A stretch of 64,000 nt of DNA from Gonioctena quinquepunctata (taxonomy: Eukaryota; Arthropoda; Insecta; Coleoptera; Chrysomelidae), in the NCBI GenBank assembly GCA_018342105.1, contig JAFIRS010002381.1:124001-188000 (forward strand), written 5' to 3'. The notes under the pieces were generated by a model. It saw nothing but the letters and a program-made list of their open reading frames with translations. It made no database searches and was not told the origin of the DNA. Below are positions 1 through 11,408 of this stretch, piece after piece. A program made the translations under genes and the position numbers. The first letter of the stretch is position 1; each line of letters opens with the position of its first letter.

Positions 1-659
1 ATTACGAATGCAAAACGTTAAAATAGAGCATGGATCAGCTTTATTATTATTCATTCTCAGGAGTGAATTGATTTCATTCAAATGTAAATTACAATAACCC
101 AAATTATTTTATTGGAAAATAGTAACTTGTAGGTTGCTTGCCAGATGATATCAAAGTTTTGTGTATATCGTACATTTAATAAGATCAAATGGAGTTTTAA
201 AATGAGAAGAGTTGCACATTGCCACTTTATATTTCCTTCGGTGTTATTTAATTAAAAAAAAATCACATTATGATTTATAGTGTAGTGTCCCTTGCTAGGT
301 TATTTTTCAGAAAAATCGTATTATTGTAACATATGTTTGAAGGTTGTAGACGATGTGGTAACTTGATTACTCTCGTTTCGGACGTCCATCATCTTCATGG
401 ATTTAAAAGGTTTTCACGACGTTTCGAATGCAATCTGCAATCGTCTTCATAACATATGTTTGTTATTTATAAATGTCACAAATATTTTTTACTTATTAAT
501 GTTCTATAAAGTTTGTCTTGTCAACTGTATAAATTTAATTTGATGTTTGAAATAATGAAGTTTATCCTATAATATTAAATAAATGAGTTGATCTAGCTGC
601 CCAAGTGCACAAACAAGTTGGTTGTTGAGGTTTGAAAAAAGGGTGTAAGTGAACAGATC
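1..659. other. Non-coding stretch, nothing recognised
   Basis: AT-rich sequence with no open frame of note, no terminal repeats and no recognisable RNA gene. It may be intergenic or intronic. Confidence 0.4.
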
Positions 660-781
660 TCAGGGAGAATGCCAATGAACAGGAATGGGATTAGGTTGAA
701 AAAGTCTTATGGGCAGTATTGCCATTATATTTTCATGTATCAACTGACTATAGCAACTTAATTCATATTGAATATTATTAC

Positions 782-860
782 CTTCTGCTTGTCTTTTGAG
801 AGAATTATTATCGACAACGTCTTGGCGTTTCTCAGTTTGAATTTCGTTTTCCTCTGCCAT
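782..860 (-). CDS. Possible first coding exon of an unknown gene
   Basis: On the minus strand an ATG in a good Kozak-like context (CGCCATGGC) opens a hydrophilic frame beginning MAEENEIQTEKRQDVV. A canonical donor, AG/GTAATA, follows after 79 bases. The peptide is charged and looks like a natural N-terminus, but I do not recognise the family. No second exon was found in the short stretch to its 3' side. It could be a chance open frame. Confidence 0.25.
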
Positions 861-1107
861 GGCGACTGGAGAACAGTAAATAAAAAATTTGCTGGATTTG
901 GTCGTCTGAAGTCAGGAAACCCTTTTACCCTTGTTTATTACGATAATTATAATTATTTTACAAAGCTGAAAGTAATTCTTATTAACCGGCGAACATGAAC
1001 TAACAACTAACGCCGGATCGAATCCGTAAATATTCAATATACCAAGAGAAAAAAATCACAATACGTCAAGTCAACTGTCCACAGTGTCGACTAACTAATG
1101 GTGGCTA

Positions 1108-1115
1108 CACGCTAC
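1108..1115. repeat. Target site duplication, left (CACGCTAC)
   Basis: This 8-bp direct repeat is matched exactly at 2016-2023 and brackets the hAT-type element. Confidence 0.8.
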
Positions 1116-1635
1116 CAGTGTTGCCAATGACAAATCAACAAAGTACACGCTACTTTGACCCAAAATACCCGATTTTACCCGCGGGAATTTCAAAATACCC
1201 GCATTTTACCCGCTTACAATTTTGAAGTGTATCAGTCATAGGTTTTCTACTTAGATCATGTATCATAGCATATATGAACTGAGGTTTTCTCCCCTACGCC
1301 TCTGGCGGGTAGGTGGGAAAAAACTTAAAAACGATCAGTCGGAACAATCGAGATGAACTTCGTTTTATTGGCCATTATTTTTATTCTGGAAGAACTAATC
1401 GGTACTATTGGCATACCTGTCAATACTAAAACATCGATATCGTTACTCTAGAATAAGAATGGTCAACAAAATGCATTATCAATGGCAATACATAGTAACA
1501 GAGTCGTTTTCAGGCAACCTTCAATTGAGCTGGGCGGATAATCTTTCATCTTTTCGTTCGGCGCCAATTACTATAAAAATCTTCTGTGTGAAGACTAAAA
1601 TTAGAAATTGAGTTATTCTCCAGTGTATTGAAAGT

Positions 1636-1728
<93 letters not shown>

Positions 1729-2015
1729 GAAACACAGTTATTTATCATCACTCATATAGAAACATAACACACAAAAGTTAAAACATACACACGGGCTTTA
1801 AAAATAAGATAGCTGTAAAGCTGTAGCAGTAACTTTTAAGTTTCGTGGTAGTGGCCTCACTTCCACAAAACATCAAAACAGTGAATAATTCACATGAGAT
1901 GAAAATGGAAGGAAATACCCGAATTTTACCCGCAAAATTAAAATACCCACAAGAATACACGCAAAGCAGGAAAATACCCGAAAATCGTGTAATTACACGC
2001 AGATTGGCAACACTG
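1116..2015. mobile_element. Non-autonomous hAT-type DNA transposon, 900 bp
   Basis: Both ends carry the 13-base inverted terminus CAGTGTTGCCAAT. The element is flanked by perfect 8-bp direct repeats CACGCTAC (1108-1115 and 2016-2023). An 8-bp duplication with CA-starting termini is the hallmark of the hAT superfamily. The subterminal regions contain many copies of short motifs of the type ATACCC and TTTTACCCGC, plausible transposase-binding repeats. There is no transposase gene, so it would depend on a helper. A long (TA)n tract lies inside. Confidence 0.8.
1636..1724. repeat. (TA)n microsatellite
   Basis: About 89 bases of nearly pure TA dinucleotide lie inside the hAT-type element. Its length is likely to vary between individuals and to be a weak point in assembly. 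Confidence 0.95.
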
Positions 2016-2276
2016 CACGCTACACAGGCAGTATTGCCAATCTTCTTCGTCTTCTTCTCGTTTAGATTCTTGGTTTTCTGACTCCATATGGTGTCAATTT
2101 CACCAGATCAGGTATTGTATAACTTCACAACCATTAAATAGTATTCAACAAATATATAAATATTTATGTTCATATACTATGACAAACAAAAAACTTGGAA
2201 TCTCTTCCAGATCAGGTATTCTCTCTTTCCGACAAATCCGTTGTCATCTGGCCTAACAGCGAAGAGAAAGAGGTAT

Positions 2277-2701
2277 AGCTCGTCCAGTATTGAAACGACC
2301 ACTTTGGCCTTCCCCTACCTAACAACCAATTTTTCTCGAAGATTCCCGAACCATTGTCTAACTGTGGCTATTAATAGAAATTCCATAGGCGTACCAAATT
2401 ATTTGGTTTAGGCGAAACACGAGACGTAGTTTTTGGCGGACGAGTTTTGTGATTATGGTCCGATTTTTATTCAAAATTGGTATGTGGGGGTTTTCGGGGT
2501 GGGAAATTATGATTTTTTTGTCAAAGTTGAATAAATAACTGCACTACCTATTTATTAATCAAACAAACCTAACCTTTCAAACGCTGCATGACAAGCCACT
2601 GGTGAAGATTCGCCGTAGCATAAGCAGCCACATCAAATCGTGTCCACTCGTGTTTTCTGCCTCTCTACCTACCAAACGGTCGTTTCAATACTGGACGAGC
2701 T
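2277..2701. mobile_element. MITE-like element with 24-bp inverted termini
   Basis: The 24 bases at 2277-2300 (AGCTCGTCCAGT...) are the exact reverse complement of 2678-2701. About 425 bp of non-coding sequence is enclosed. I could not identify a convincing target duplication, so the superfamily is open. A direct repeat of CCAGATCAGGTATT (about 2104-2117 and 2208-2221) lies just to the left and may relate to an older event. Confidence 0.6.
2434..2530 (-). repeat. Dispersed repeat, related to the block at 20130-20310
   Basis: Read on the minus strand, this segment shares the series CCCACATACCAATTTTGAAT, then CAAAACTCGTCCGCCA, with the plus-strand block near 20250-20310, at similar spacing. It marks a moderate-copy interspersed family of unknown class, present at least twice in this window. 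Confidence 0.6.
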
Positions 2702-2858
2702 CTACTTGTAGAACTTCACACACATTTAATTTGCTTAACAATTATATAAATAGTTAGGCCCATGAAGATGGCCTATGGACTATCACAAACATTTCCGACA
2801 TGACAACCACGTGCCCTCCTTGAAAGCAGTGCTCTCTGTCACATCAGAAACGGAACCC

Positions 2859-4212
2859 CATTGTTGCCAATATAAGATATAAAAATTCTACTCATTTTCA
2901 GCTGCTGAAACCATCAAATTTTCGCGCCCAAATTTAAAATTCCTCACAAAATCCTCACGTTGGTGAAATTAATAAAAAACATATTTTCCATTATTATTAT
3001 TATATATTCATGGAAACAATGTACAAGAAGCTACTTGATTTAATAAAACGCGTTTTTTATGCCTTTTTTATTTTTATAATAAACAGTATGAACAGAAAAC
3101 AATAGACTTCAAATTAAAAATTAATAAAATGATATTATAAATTAAAACACCTTCAAAACAGTAAACAAACAAACGATTCTTCTTGTATTATCACAATTTT
3201 TATTTTTGTAATGAAAACATAAATAAAATATTTTAATAAACTTAAGGAACTGTGAAAACCTAGTGTCTGCATTATCACAAGGGGTAACTGATAAAATAAT
3301 CATCAATATGGCTAAAATAACAAAAAAACTATACATGTATCTTATAATAAATGAATATAAATAAAATATTCAATGACTCTCTTCCATTCATCCATATTAG
3401 GTCCAATTTATGCAACATTGTCATTGTCATACTCACAATCACAGTCACTGTCTCAATCATAATATCGAGTTGAATCTGTACATTTCGATGGAAGCATTTA
3501 TGCAACTTTTTAGTTTTAGTCTCAATCATTATCATAAGAATATGACCTTCAAAATTGGTAAATTTCGATATTTATGCTTATGATTAAGACGACCTACAGA
3601 ACGCGCATGTATTTGACAAATTACATTAAAAATTACTCAATTTGACTTTTGTTTCTGAAAAAATTAGACTGAAAGAGGGTACTTTTACTGAAATTATTGA
3701 AAAATTTACGATTTATTTTTCAACGACAAAATCGCCATGGGGAATTCGTGGAAAACAATTGCTAAAATAATGCTAAAGACTGTGATGCATGAATATCCAA
3801 ATTTCTAAAGACAATAACTGATACTATATGATTGTGACAATGACAATGTTGCATAAATTGGAGCTTAATCATTTGATCCGTAGGTAGGTTTGAATTTTAC
3901 ACACCCGCCTTCTTTTATTTTCTCCACCTGTGTATACACCAGTGCTCTGAGAGTTTCAGTTTTTACTCTGTTCCTCTTATTAGTTCTTAAATTATTCAAA
4001 ACACTAAAAACTATATTTCTCTCTTCCTTTAGCCCTAATATTTGAAATAAATTTAAGGGGTAGTACTCTATTGGGAGATTACTTGTTCTATTTTATGAAA
4101 AAAAACTGTGAATCCTGGCAAAATCATCACATTTGAACAAACCCTCACAAATTACCGGCTGCGGTGTAAAACCCTCACAATGTGAGGAATTCCTCACATA
4201 TTGGCAACACTG
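2859..4212. mobile_element. Degenerate hAT-like element with TGTTGCCAATAT ends
   Basis: The left end (from 2859) and right end (to 4212) form an imperfect inverted pair built on TGTTGCCAATAT, very like the element at 1116-2015. Both ends are followed inward by repeated CCTCACA motifs. No matching 8-bp target duplication is left, so the boundaries are less sure. There is no transposase gene. A smaller perfect inverted repeat of 27 bp (3403-3429 and 3835-3861) sits inside and may be a second, nested element. Confidence 0.5.
3403..3861. repeat. 27-bp perfect inverted repeat, 405-bp spacer
   Basis: Bases 3403-3429 are the exact reverse complement of 3835-3861. The spacer is non-coding. This could be a small nested DNA transposon or a foldback remnant. 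Confidence 0.6.
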
Positions 4213-5306
4213 TACACATGTCTAAAAACCATGATGCATGTACTTATACCTGTGAATGTGGGATCAACTTAGCCTACTCGATAATAGAGATTTCTTTCAG
4301 ATGGCGCCAAGGTCGTTACTAATTTTAGTTGAGTGAACTGTAACAACAGACCACAGACAAACGGTTATTTATTTCCTCAGCTTTCTTTTTGACGTGAATT
4401 GTTCCTGAGTTCGTGGCTTCTAATTCAAGCTTTGAAACGTGACATCTGCCAAATATCACCAATAGCAAAGCTAAAATGAAAGGCCACGAACATTTCACAA
4501 AAGAATCCGGCTCTATATATACCATGTGACCAAACATATGAATCTGCTATAACAAAATCTACATTTTTTTTGTGCGCATGCCTCAACTTCCGATATGTTT
4601 TTTAGACACTTTATACGTGTCCGTGGGTATGAAGGTTTCTTTGTATTAAAAAAACGTTTTCAATTATTAATTTACGACCAGTTCTATAGTTTTAATTGTT
4701 TTATACTAAGAATAAAATAATAATTCAATCAAATTAATAAAAATATATAATGTTATATCAGTGAAAAAAGGGGGAAAAACGCTGTTATGAGATATATCGC
4801 AGCGATAAAACATTTTCGGAGAACTTATATTATTTCATTAGTTTTCCAAAGCCTTGTCTCGAATATCGTCGAAAACTAATTAAATCAACGAAACAAAAAC
4901 ATCTAAAAATTTGTCCCAAGTGTGCTAAATGTGATTTGTGGGTTAAAAGATGTGGACGAGGGATGGTCGATTCGAACTGATTGATCATGTTAATAAGATA
5001 CATATATTTGTTCACTTCACTTCGTAGGAGAAAGTGGTCCAACAATAGAACATCCTATCCCATCAGTTGTGTGAAAAAAGAATCATTTCATGAGGTAATT
5101 TGTGATCCATTTCAAATGGTGAATGTTTTTTACAGGTAGAAATAGCAAAGATCTGTTTAGCTTTACTATTGATAACTTGTATTTTTCGATTATTGGAACG
5201 AAGTTCCTTATCGCGCGTTGCGAAAGGGGCTAGACGGAATAAATTAAGACCAAAAGTTGTAACGACACTTTTTGCTGTAGTTGTAAGCCGTGCGGCGTGC
5301 GCGTGT
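4213..5306. other. Non-coding stretch
   Basis: No supported gene. A 70-codon minus-strand open frame at 4325-4537 has a short hydrophobic run but no recognised domain. A GGAACGAAGTTCCTT palindrome near 5198 has a close inverted partner near 5864-5880 (GGAACTTCGTTCC). Confidence 0.35.
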
Positions 5307-5307
5307 T

Positions 5308-5349
<42 letters not shown>
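5307..5349. repeat. (CT)n microsatellite
   Basis: CT dinucleotide run. Similar CT runs occur at 7090-7119 and 22661-22679. Each lies in a sequence context that reads like the 5' flank of a transcription unit. Confidence 0.9.
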
Positions 5350-5353
<4 letters not shown>

Positions 5354-5484
5354 AAAGCAAGCCAGTTATTTTCGTTTCGTCTTTCTATTTCGCATTGAAC
5401 AGTGTGGTGTCGCGACGATTATTTTTGTTGAGTGTATACAGGTTTTTTGTACATAATAAATAATAAAAAAAAATAATAACAATA

Positions 5485-5537
5485 ATGAATCCTGACAGTG
5501 TTTCTGCACAAGTTCCGGATATTGCTGATGGAGTTAG
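5485..5537 (+). CDS. Candidate short first coding exon
   Basis: An ATG after an A-rich leader opens MNPDSVSAQVPDIADGV and runs into a strong donor, AG/GTAAGTAG, in phase 2. A compatible acceptor lies at 7236-7237 (ATTGTAG), and splicing to it keeps the frame open. A CT-rich tract 150 bp upstream could belong to the promoter or leader. I do not recognise the protein. It may be a host gene or the first exon of a DNA transposon gene. Another segment ending in GGAGTTAG/GTAA occurs at about 9050-9091. Confidence 0.35.
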
Positions 5538-6071
5538 GTAAGTAGAGATTTTATACAGACAATAATAAATGCTTATGTATTTTTAGCAAGTACGCATTAT
5601 AACCTCTCTTTACTATTGTGCTAACCAAGTCATACGCGTTATAATCTCTCCATTATTGTGTGTTTAGCAAGTGTAAGCGTCATAACTTTAATAAATTTAA
5701 AATCAAATTATATTTTAATATTACAATATCAATGCGTATGTACTAAAATTGAGCCTACTGATTAAGTTTATGTTACATTATATTTGTTAATAATAAAAAA
5801 AATATTATTATAACTTAAAAAAAAAAAAATTTATTACAATTCCTTCACTAATTAATCGAAAGGAACTTCGTTCCATCCGGGTCTCCCTTGACACTTCTCA
5901 ACTTTTTTATCTTTATTTTTCATTCAAATACACTGATAATAAGGGTAATGACCCGTGTTGTCCAGTTATATTTACTAAAAGTGTCCGAAATTTTCATATT
6001 ACTCGCTTTTTTATCATGACGGATGAGCTTGCGCATAACAAGTCATGAAAAGGCCTATTGATTCCGGATTT

Positions 6072-6500
6072 TCACGATAATTCCACACAAAAAATGACAA
6101 AGGGTGGAAGCTACGCCGTTTTTCATCCAAACGACAAACATATAGGGCATGAAAAACAAATAAATCTATCTTCACATGATTTTTCTGTGATTTTTTAAAT
6201 GACAATTAAAACCATTGGGTGAAGTGAATAAAAAGAAGTATTAGCTAAAACTAAGCTTTTTCTAAGTGAATAAAAAGAAGTATTATCTAAAAAAAAGCTT
6301 TCTCACGATAATTCCACAAAAAAAATGACAAAGGGTGGAGCTACGCCGTTTTTTATCCAAACGACAAATACATATGGTATGAAAAACAAATAAATCTATC
6401 TTCAAATGATTTTTCCGTGATTTTTTAAATGACAATCCAAACCATTGGGTGAAGTGAATAAAAATAAGTATTAGCTAAAAGTAAGCTTTTTCCAAGTATT
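6072..6500. repeat. Tandem duplication, about 231-bp unit, two copies
   Basis: Two consecutive copies start with TCACGATAATTCCAC at 6072 and 6303. They stay similar through GACAAAGGGTGGA, the stretch ending CCAAACGACAAA, and CCATTGGGTGAAGTGAATAA. The copies differ by scattered substitutions and small indels. No coding capacity is apparent. Confidence 0.8.
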
Positions 6501-6784
6501 AACTGCGAATCTGTCGAATAAAAATGTAAGTAACAACTAACCCTAGCATTAACTAAGAAATATGATGACTGGTTACTACTAATATTTTAGGTGAATAAAA
6601 ATGATCGGTCGTAGATAATACTTGAAACTTTTCAAGTCTTCTTTGGAGTATGCTAGTTTTAGCTATGGCGATGTTCATGCAGGTTCGTAAGGTGAGAGTT
6701 CACCCCAAACGCAGACGGATTGACAACCTGTATGATTGTTAGGATTCAAAAATGGAAATATTGATTTTGAAGTAAAACTTCTTT

Positions 6785-6953
6785 ACGCACGCTTGAATAG
6801 TAAGCTGCTGAATGCGTGACGAGAGCGTTACGAAAAGTGTGATCGGGCGAGGCGAACGATCTCGACGCACGCTTGACTTCGGGGAGTAAGCTGGTGAATG
6901 CGTGACTAGAGCGTTACGAAAAGTGTGATCGGGCGAGGCAAACGGTTTCGACA
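6785..6953. repeat. Tandem duplication, about 80-86-bp unit, two copies
   Basis: ACGCACGCTTGA starts at 6785 and again at 6865. Both copies contain GAGCGTTACGAAAAGTGTG and ATCGGGCGAGGC. The second copy has a 6-bp insertion near its start. The GC content is higher than that of the surroundings, and the array may come from a larger repeat. Confidence 0.8.
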
Positions 6954-7089
6954 AAGGTGAGTGCGTATCTCATACTAGTTGCTGGCGTCGTAGCATCATA
7001 TGCAGCGTTCCTTGTCTATTTTCTCCCTCTACTAATACGCGGCATTCTACTCTCGACATTGGGGCGCGTTTGATTCTCTGTCCTTTCCT

Positions 7090-7091
7090 TG

Positions 7092-7119
<28 letters not shown>
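7090..7119. repeat. (CT)n microsatellite
   Basis: CT run upstream of the candidate exon at 7238, mirroring the CT run upstream of 5485. Confidence 0.85.
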
Positions 7120-7123
<4 letters not shown>

Positions 7124-7237
7124 CTTGTTACTCTTCCGTATTTCAGCCTCGCGTTTCTACAATTAACTTTAATGTTTAAAATAGGATAACATAAAATTTA
7201 ACTAATACGTAAATAATAAAATACTTATTAATTGTAG

Positions 7238-7320
7238 AGGTTCACCATTACAAATAATTGGTGACATCGTGATTGAACATGACAATAATCAAATGGAAGT
7301 TGATGATGACTATTCCACGC
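7238..7320 (+). CDS. Candidate second exon, in frame with 5485-5537
   Basis: After an AG acceptor at 7236-7237 the frame reads GSPLQIIGDIVIEHDN, then an acidic segment (MEVDDDY). It is in phase with the donor at 5537. The open frame runs on into a hairpin at about 7340-7414, whose arms begin near GACCAATCAAAAACC, so the true 3' limit is unknown. The gene was not recognised. Confidence 0.3.
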
Positions 7321-7510
7321 ACCTTGGAATTTTCACAAAATCTGACCAATCAAAAACCAGAGACAGCTTGTATTATCGCGAAAACACCAGCTGTCTTTCA
7401 ATTCTGATTGGTCTATCAGCATGGTGTTTTCAACGACGTAACCATGGATACGGATCGCAATGCAAAGTTTGACAGTTTGACCAAAAATAATTGTAGCTGC
7501 AAACGTCAAA

Positions 7511-8586
7511 ATGAGTCGCTTCGGTGCTACTTCAAATGAAGTAATAAACCAAAATTTTGAAGTAAATATACCCAGTAACAAAAAAATCAAAACATTAGGA
7601 GACAATTTATGACGTTCTGTGCGGAACGCAACTACAAATTAGATAGCAACGAAAGATTAGCTTTCATTCTGAAAGACTGGGCATTCAATATGCGAAAAAT
7701 TGATGGTAGTGATTACAAGGAGAGTGTTATCAAAACCATATGGAACACTACTGCAAAATTAGTACAAGAAAAATATTTTTGTGAGTATCAGAGACATATT
7801 GATCCCTTCAAAAATATAATGTTCAAGGAGGCGAGGGCGGCTCGAGATAGCAAGAGAAAATTGTTGCAAGTTGTACCCGAAAAAAATAAAATGAGTTCTG
7901 TCGCTATGACTACAGATGAATATAGAAATATGTGCTTACAATGGGACGAAGACACGCCAGAGGGACTCCAAAAGAAGTTTTTTCACATAGCTGCGTAGAA
8001 CTAGCTTGGAGAGGTAACGAAGCAACGTTTTCCAAGTTACATTTTTTAAGGGAGAGACTGACAACAAAGGCTGTTTAACAAACAGAATTGCATATAACCC
8101 GATATTCTCCAAAACCCGCCACGGTGGTGATAAAAACTGTGCAGATACTAAATGGCTTACTCAAAATTTGAAAAATCCTGAAATGTGTCCTGTGAGATTA
8201 TACCGGAAACTTATATCGAAAAGGGAATTATTACCAATGACAGACTTTTTCTGACAGTGAATGGCAAGTGGAATAAATATAATAATAATAATTGGTACAA
8301 GAATTGCCCTATTGGTATTAATACAATATCAAAACTATCTGCAGAAAAGATAGGATTAGATACTAGAAAACTAAAATAATAAATCACTCTAATCGTGCCA
8401 CTGCAGTTAGTCAGTTACTACAATCCGGCGTTAGTGAACAACAAGCTATGGAAATTACTGGACATGGAAGTTCGAACTCGATGAAACCGTTTTTACATCT
8501 TAGTGCTGAAAATCATCAGAATATAGTGAATACTTTTAGGAGTACTTCAAGTACATCAAGTAATAATACCAACAATACATTGTAGC
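7511..8586 (+). pseudogene. Crypton-type tyrosine recombinase, broken
   Basis: The product would be a DNA transposon recombinase of the Crypton group, related to the DUF3504 domain of ZMYM and KCTD1 proteins. The frame opens at 7511 (MSRFGATSNEVINQNF), shifts near 7609 and again near 7998-8190 and 8380. Recognisable marks in order are an N-terminal helical part, the first catalytic Arg in WRGNEATF (about 8010-8033), the HSNR box (8385-8396) and ITGH (about 8456-8466). The last block reads NSMKPFLHLS, where family members usually have Tyr, so the nucleophile appears to be Phe (8490-8492). With at least three frameshifts it is dead. The C-terminal tail is Ser/Asn-rich and ends at TAG 8584-8586. 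Confidence 0.7.
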
Positions 8587-8883
8587 CACCTAATAACGGT
8601 CATACTATTCAAATTTTTTCAATTGCACCATTTATAATAATTATAGTCGAGAATAATATATTATGTTCGTGTTCATAAAAAATTATTTATTGTTATAGGT
8701 AACAAATTATAATTGAAACAAATCGTTTATACTTTGAATAAATATTTCATGCTTATAATTAAATTTGAATTATTTATTATTATTAAATTTCTTCCACTCA
8801 TTCTGCCGAATTTAAATTTTTTGACCTATTATTTTGTTCGTGAAATAGTCTAATAAAATACCACTCGTGATTGAATTTATCTT

Positions 8884-9004
8884 ATAAGTCTGTCTTTTAT
8901 TTCTAAACTCAACTGAGTTGCTTGAAGAAAACACCACTCGTCCTGCGGACTCGTGGTGTTTTCAAGCAACTCAGTTTCGTTTAGAAATAAATCGACAGAC
9001 TTAT
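8884..9004. repeat. 121-bp near-perfect palindrome
   Basis: The arms (ATAAGTCTGTC... and ...GACAGACTTAT) pair almost throughout, with a core around AAAACACCAC/GTGGTGTTTT and a loop of about 15 bases near 8940-8951. It would form a long hairpin. It lies between the Crypton remnant and the Harbinger transposase and could be a small foldback element or the end structure of one of them. Confidence 0.85.
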
Positions 9005-9169
9005 CGCGAAAATTCAGCCACTAGTGGTATTACTACTGAAAATCCCACTATAGATCATGTACAAAAACCGAGACAAATTATTGGAGTTAGGTAAATTAAT
9101 TTTTATTTTATTTTTATAATCATTCATGACTCTAATAATAATTTACTAAATTCACCAAACTAAAATTAA

Positions 9170-9176
<7 letters not shown>

Positions 9177-9206
<30 letters not shown>
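9177..9206. repeat. (TA)n microsatellite
   Basis: Short TA tract upstream of the Harbinger transposase segment. Confidence 0.85.
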
Positions 9207-9211
<5 letters not shown>

Positions 9212-9283
9212 CATATAGATAAAGCTAAAGAAGTTTTACTTCAGTCGTGTGGTCTAAAGCACACTCGTTTTGACGTCTCAGTT

Positions 9284-9589
9284 TTTGCCAGAGAATAAGG
9301 AAACTACAGGTGGAGCTCTATCTTCAAGACATAAGATGGAAATACTGTTACATTATTTCAGTGATCCAGGTAAGCTTTCATACATAACCAAATAAGAAAA
9401 CGTTATTTTAGGTTTCCAGAGTGGAGTAGCCGAAGATATGGGTGTCTATCGCAGCACTATAAGAAAAACTGTTAATTATGTCATGGATTGCATTATAGCA
9501 AGAGCTGATGAGTGGATTCATTTTCCAGTAACACTCGCTGAAATGAACGAAGCTAAGGTTTTTGGACAAGGTTTTTTCAGATGACAACT
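9284..9589 (+). pseudogene. PIF/Harbinger transposase, 5' portion
   Basis: This is the N-terminal half of a Harbinger (HARBI1-like) DDE transposase. A first exon reads GGALSSRHKMEILLHYF and ends at donor 9369/9370. A 42-bp intron (9370-9411, GTAAGC...TTTTAG) follows. The second exon continues GFQSGVAEDMGVYRSTIRK, a helix-turn-helix block, then VMDCIIARADEWIHFP and EMNEAK, all typical of insect Harbinger proteins. The frame slips by one base in a T-run near 9572. The gene stops at 9589 because an LTR retrotransposon was inserted; it resumes at 17437. Confidence 0.75.
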
Positions 9590-10900
9590 TGTGATAAGCA
9601 CACTACATCAAGTATTTTAAATATAGCCATATATAATACACTTAACTGAAGAATGCCAATATAATAAATCAATTTTCGTTTGAAATCAAAGGCGGCCGCT
9701 TTAATAGTGGAATAATGTAACAACTCATGAAGTCGACACTTCCCCTATCACTTGCATCGGCACATCAAACGAATCTCCAACCATATTTTCAGACATTCAT
9801 AACTAATCTTATAGTGCGTCGCGACAGATGAATGACCCGCGGTCTTTTGGAAGCGATAATAGGCGTGGTGATATCGGGAAGGATCTAAGGGCTTACGTAA
9901 ACTATAAAAAGTATCCATTATGGTGATATATCATGGCGGCGTGTCAGCTCAAAGCCTAGACGGTACTCGCCGACACATAAAGTATATTTTATTGTTTTCT
10001 TGCGGTATCGTTTGAATACCGAAAGCTATATATATATAAGATTCTCCCTAACAGAAAAACGTTCATTCAGAATTCAGCAGACGATCGAGATTCATCAAGT
10101 ATAGAGCAAGTTCTGATTTAGTCTTCATAATTATGAAGCGAATTAAAGTGAAGTTTAATTTCAATTAGAGAAGATGCATTCCTATCTTCCTACGCCAAGA
10201 AAGCGTAGACTCCGTAAAGTTTATCTGAAGTAGCCAAGTAATCAAACATATCCAGAATCACAGTGAAAGTGTAACCATCAGAAATCATCTCAGTAATAAC
10301 CAAATGAATGGAATTGATATTTAACAAGAAGCTAAATAATCAAATTACGAATAGTGCACGTAATAAAATTCGGTAATAAAACGGAATAATTAAGACTTAT
10401 TTAAAACATAGTGTATTTCTTCAATGAGGGTAAGCGAATACAACTGTTTATTTGGCAAGGTATATATGTATAGTGTAATAAGAAAATATTTCATTATTGA
10501 TTTCATAGTATAAGGAATTATTGATTTGCTAAAAGTAAAAATATTATCATTTGTTAAAATAACTGAAGAACAGTTATTTTAATTGTCATCCCATATTTGT
10601 TTCTCATTTTAAGTTATTGTTTATTCACTTTCATTTTGACTAATCTATACATTGTCTCAGTAAATTATACCAGGGGTATCAATTGTTGTTTTTATATTTT
10701 AGAAAATACATATATATTATTACAAGTCCTAACTGTATTATTATTTCGAAACAATCTGAGATTGGTCATTGTACTGTCAAATTAAGTTCCCCGCTTCATT
10801 ACATACTGTGTGAAACAAAATCTCAAGCCGCTCTGGGATATTGTTCCGTTATTGGTCAATAGACTGATAACACTCAGTATGGTTAAAAACGGTTATAACA
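9590..10900 (+). repeat. 5' LTR (1311 bp)
   Basis: It begins TGTGATAAGCACACTAC and ends GGTTATAACA. It is nearly identical to 15979-17436 over most of its length, including a TATA-like TATATATATAAG near 10030 followed by a likely transcription start. Compared with the 3' copy it carries an extra segment of about 70 bp near 10720-10785 and lacks about 200 bp near the end. Confidence 0.9.
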
Positions 10901-10902
10901 AA

Positions 10903-10920
10903 TGGTGTCAGGTGTCGAGG
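10903..10920 (+). promoter_or_regulatory. Likely primer binding site
   Basis: TGGTGTCAGGTGTCGAGG starts two bases after the LTR end and begins with TGG as expected for pairing with a tRNA 3' CCA. I cannot name the tRNA. Confidence 0.55.
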
Positions 10921-11408
10921 TGGATTTACAGAAAAATAACGTTTATATGTTGATATTTGCAAAAGATGTCAAACTCAAACTTACTCGATGCAAATAAGAA
11001 TGAAAATATAGTAAATAATGTTTTTCTCGTAAAAATATCATCAGAATTTGTGCAGTTAAAAGTGTGCATATATTGCAGTTTGCACTAAAGTTGTCATATT
11101 GGAAATTCATCTGGAAAAATAGAATTGCAAATATAGAATATTTTTATATTGTTTGTGGAATGCTAAAAGGAATGAATTGTAGAAATATTTAGCAAAGATA
11201 AACCTTTGGTAACGAATAAGGTCAGAAAAGTATTGAAAAATTGGAGAAAAAAATAATGAGAAAAGCATTTAGAAAGTAATATCTGTACAGAGAGTTTGAC
11301 GGGTGGAAAATCAAAACATATATAGCGTTTATACAAGGCTAATCTCAGAAAGTATTCGGAAAGGGGAAAAAAAAATTCAATGGGGATTTTTATTAAAATT
11401 ATTAATCC

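Noticed and set aside
2859..4212. 8-bp target duplication for the second hAT-like element
   Set aside because: The flanking 8-mers (CGGAACCC and TACACATG) do not match, so only the terminal similarity is claimed.
5169..5456. 95-codon ORF over the CT microsatellite
   Set aside because: It is open only because (CT)n encodes a Ser-Leu repeat; no start context or domain.
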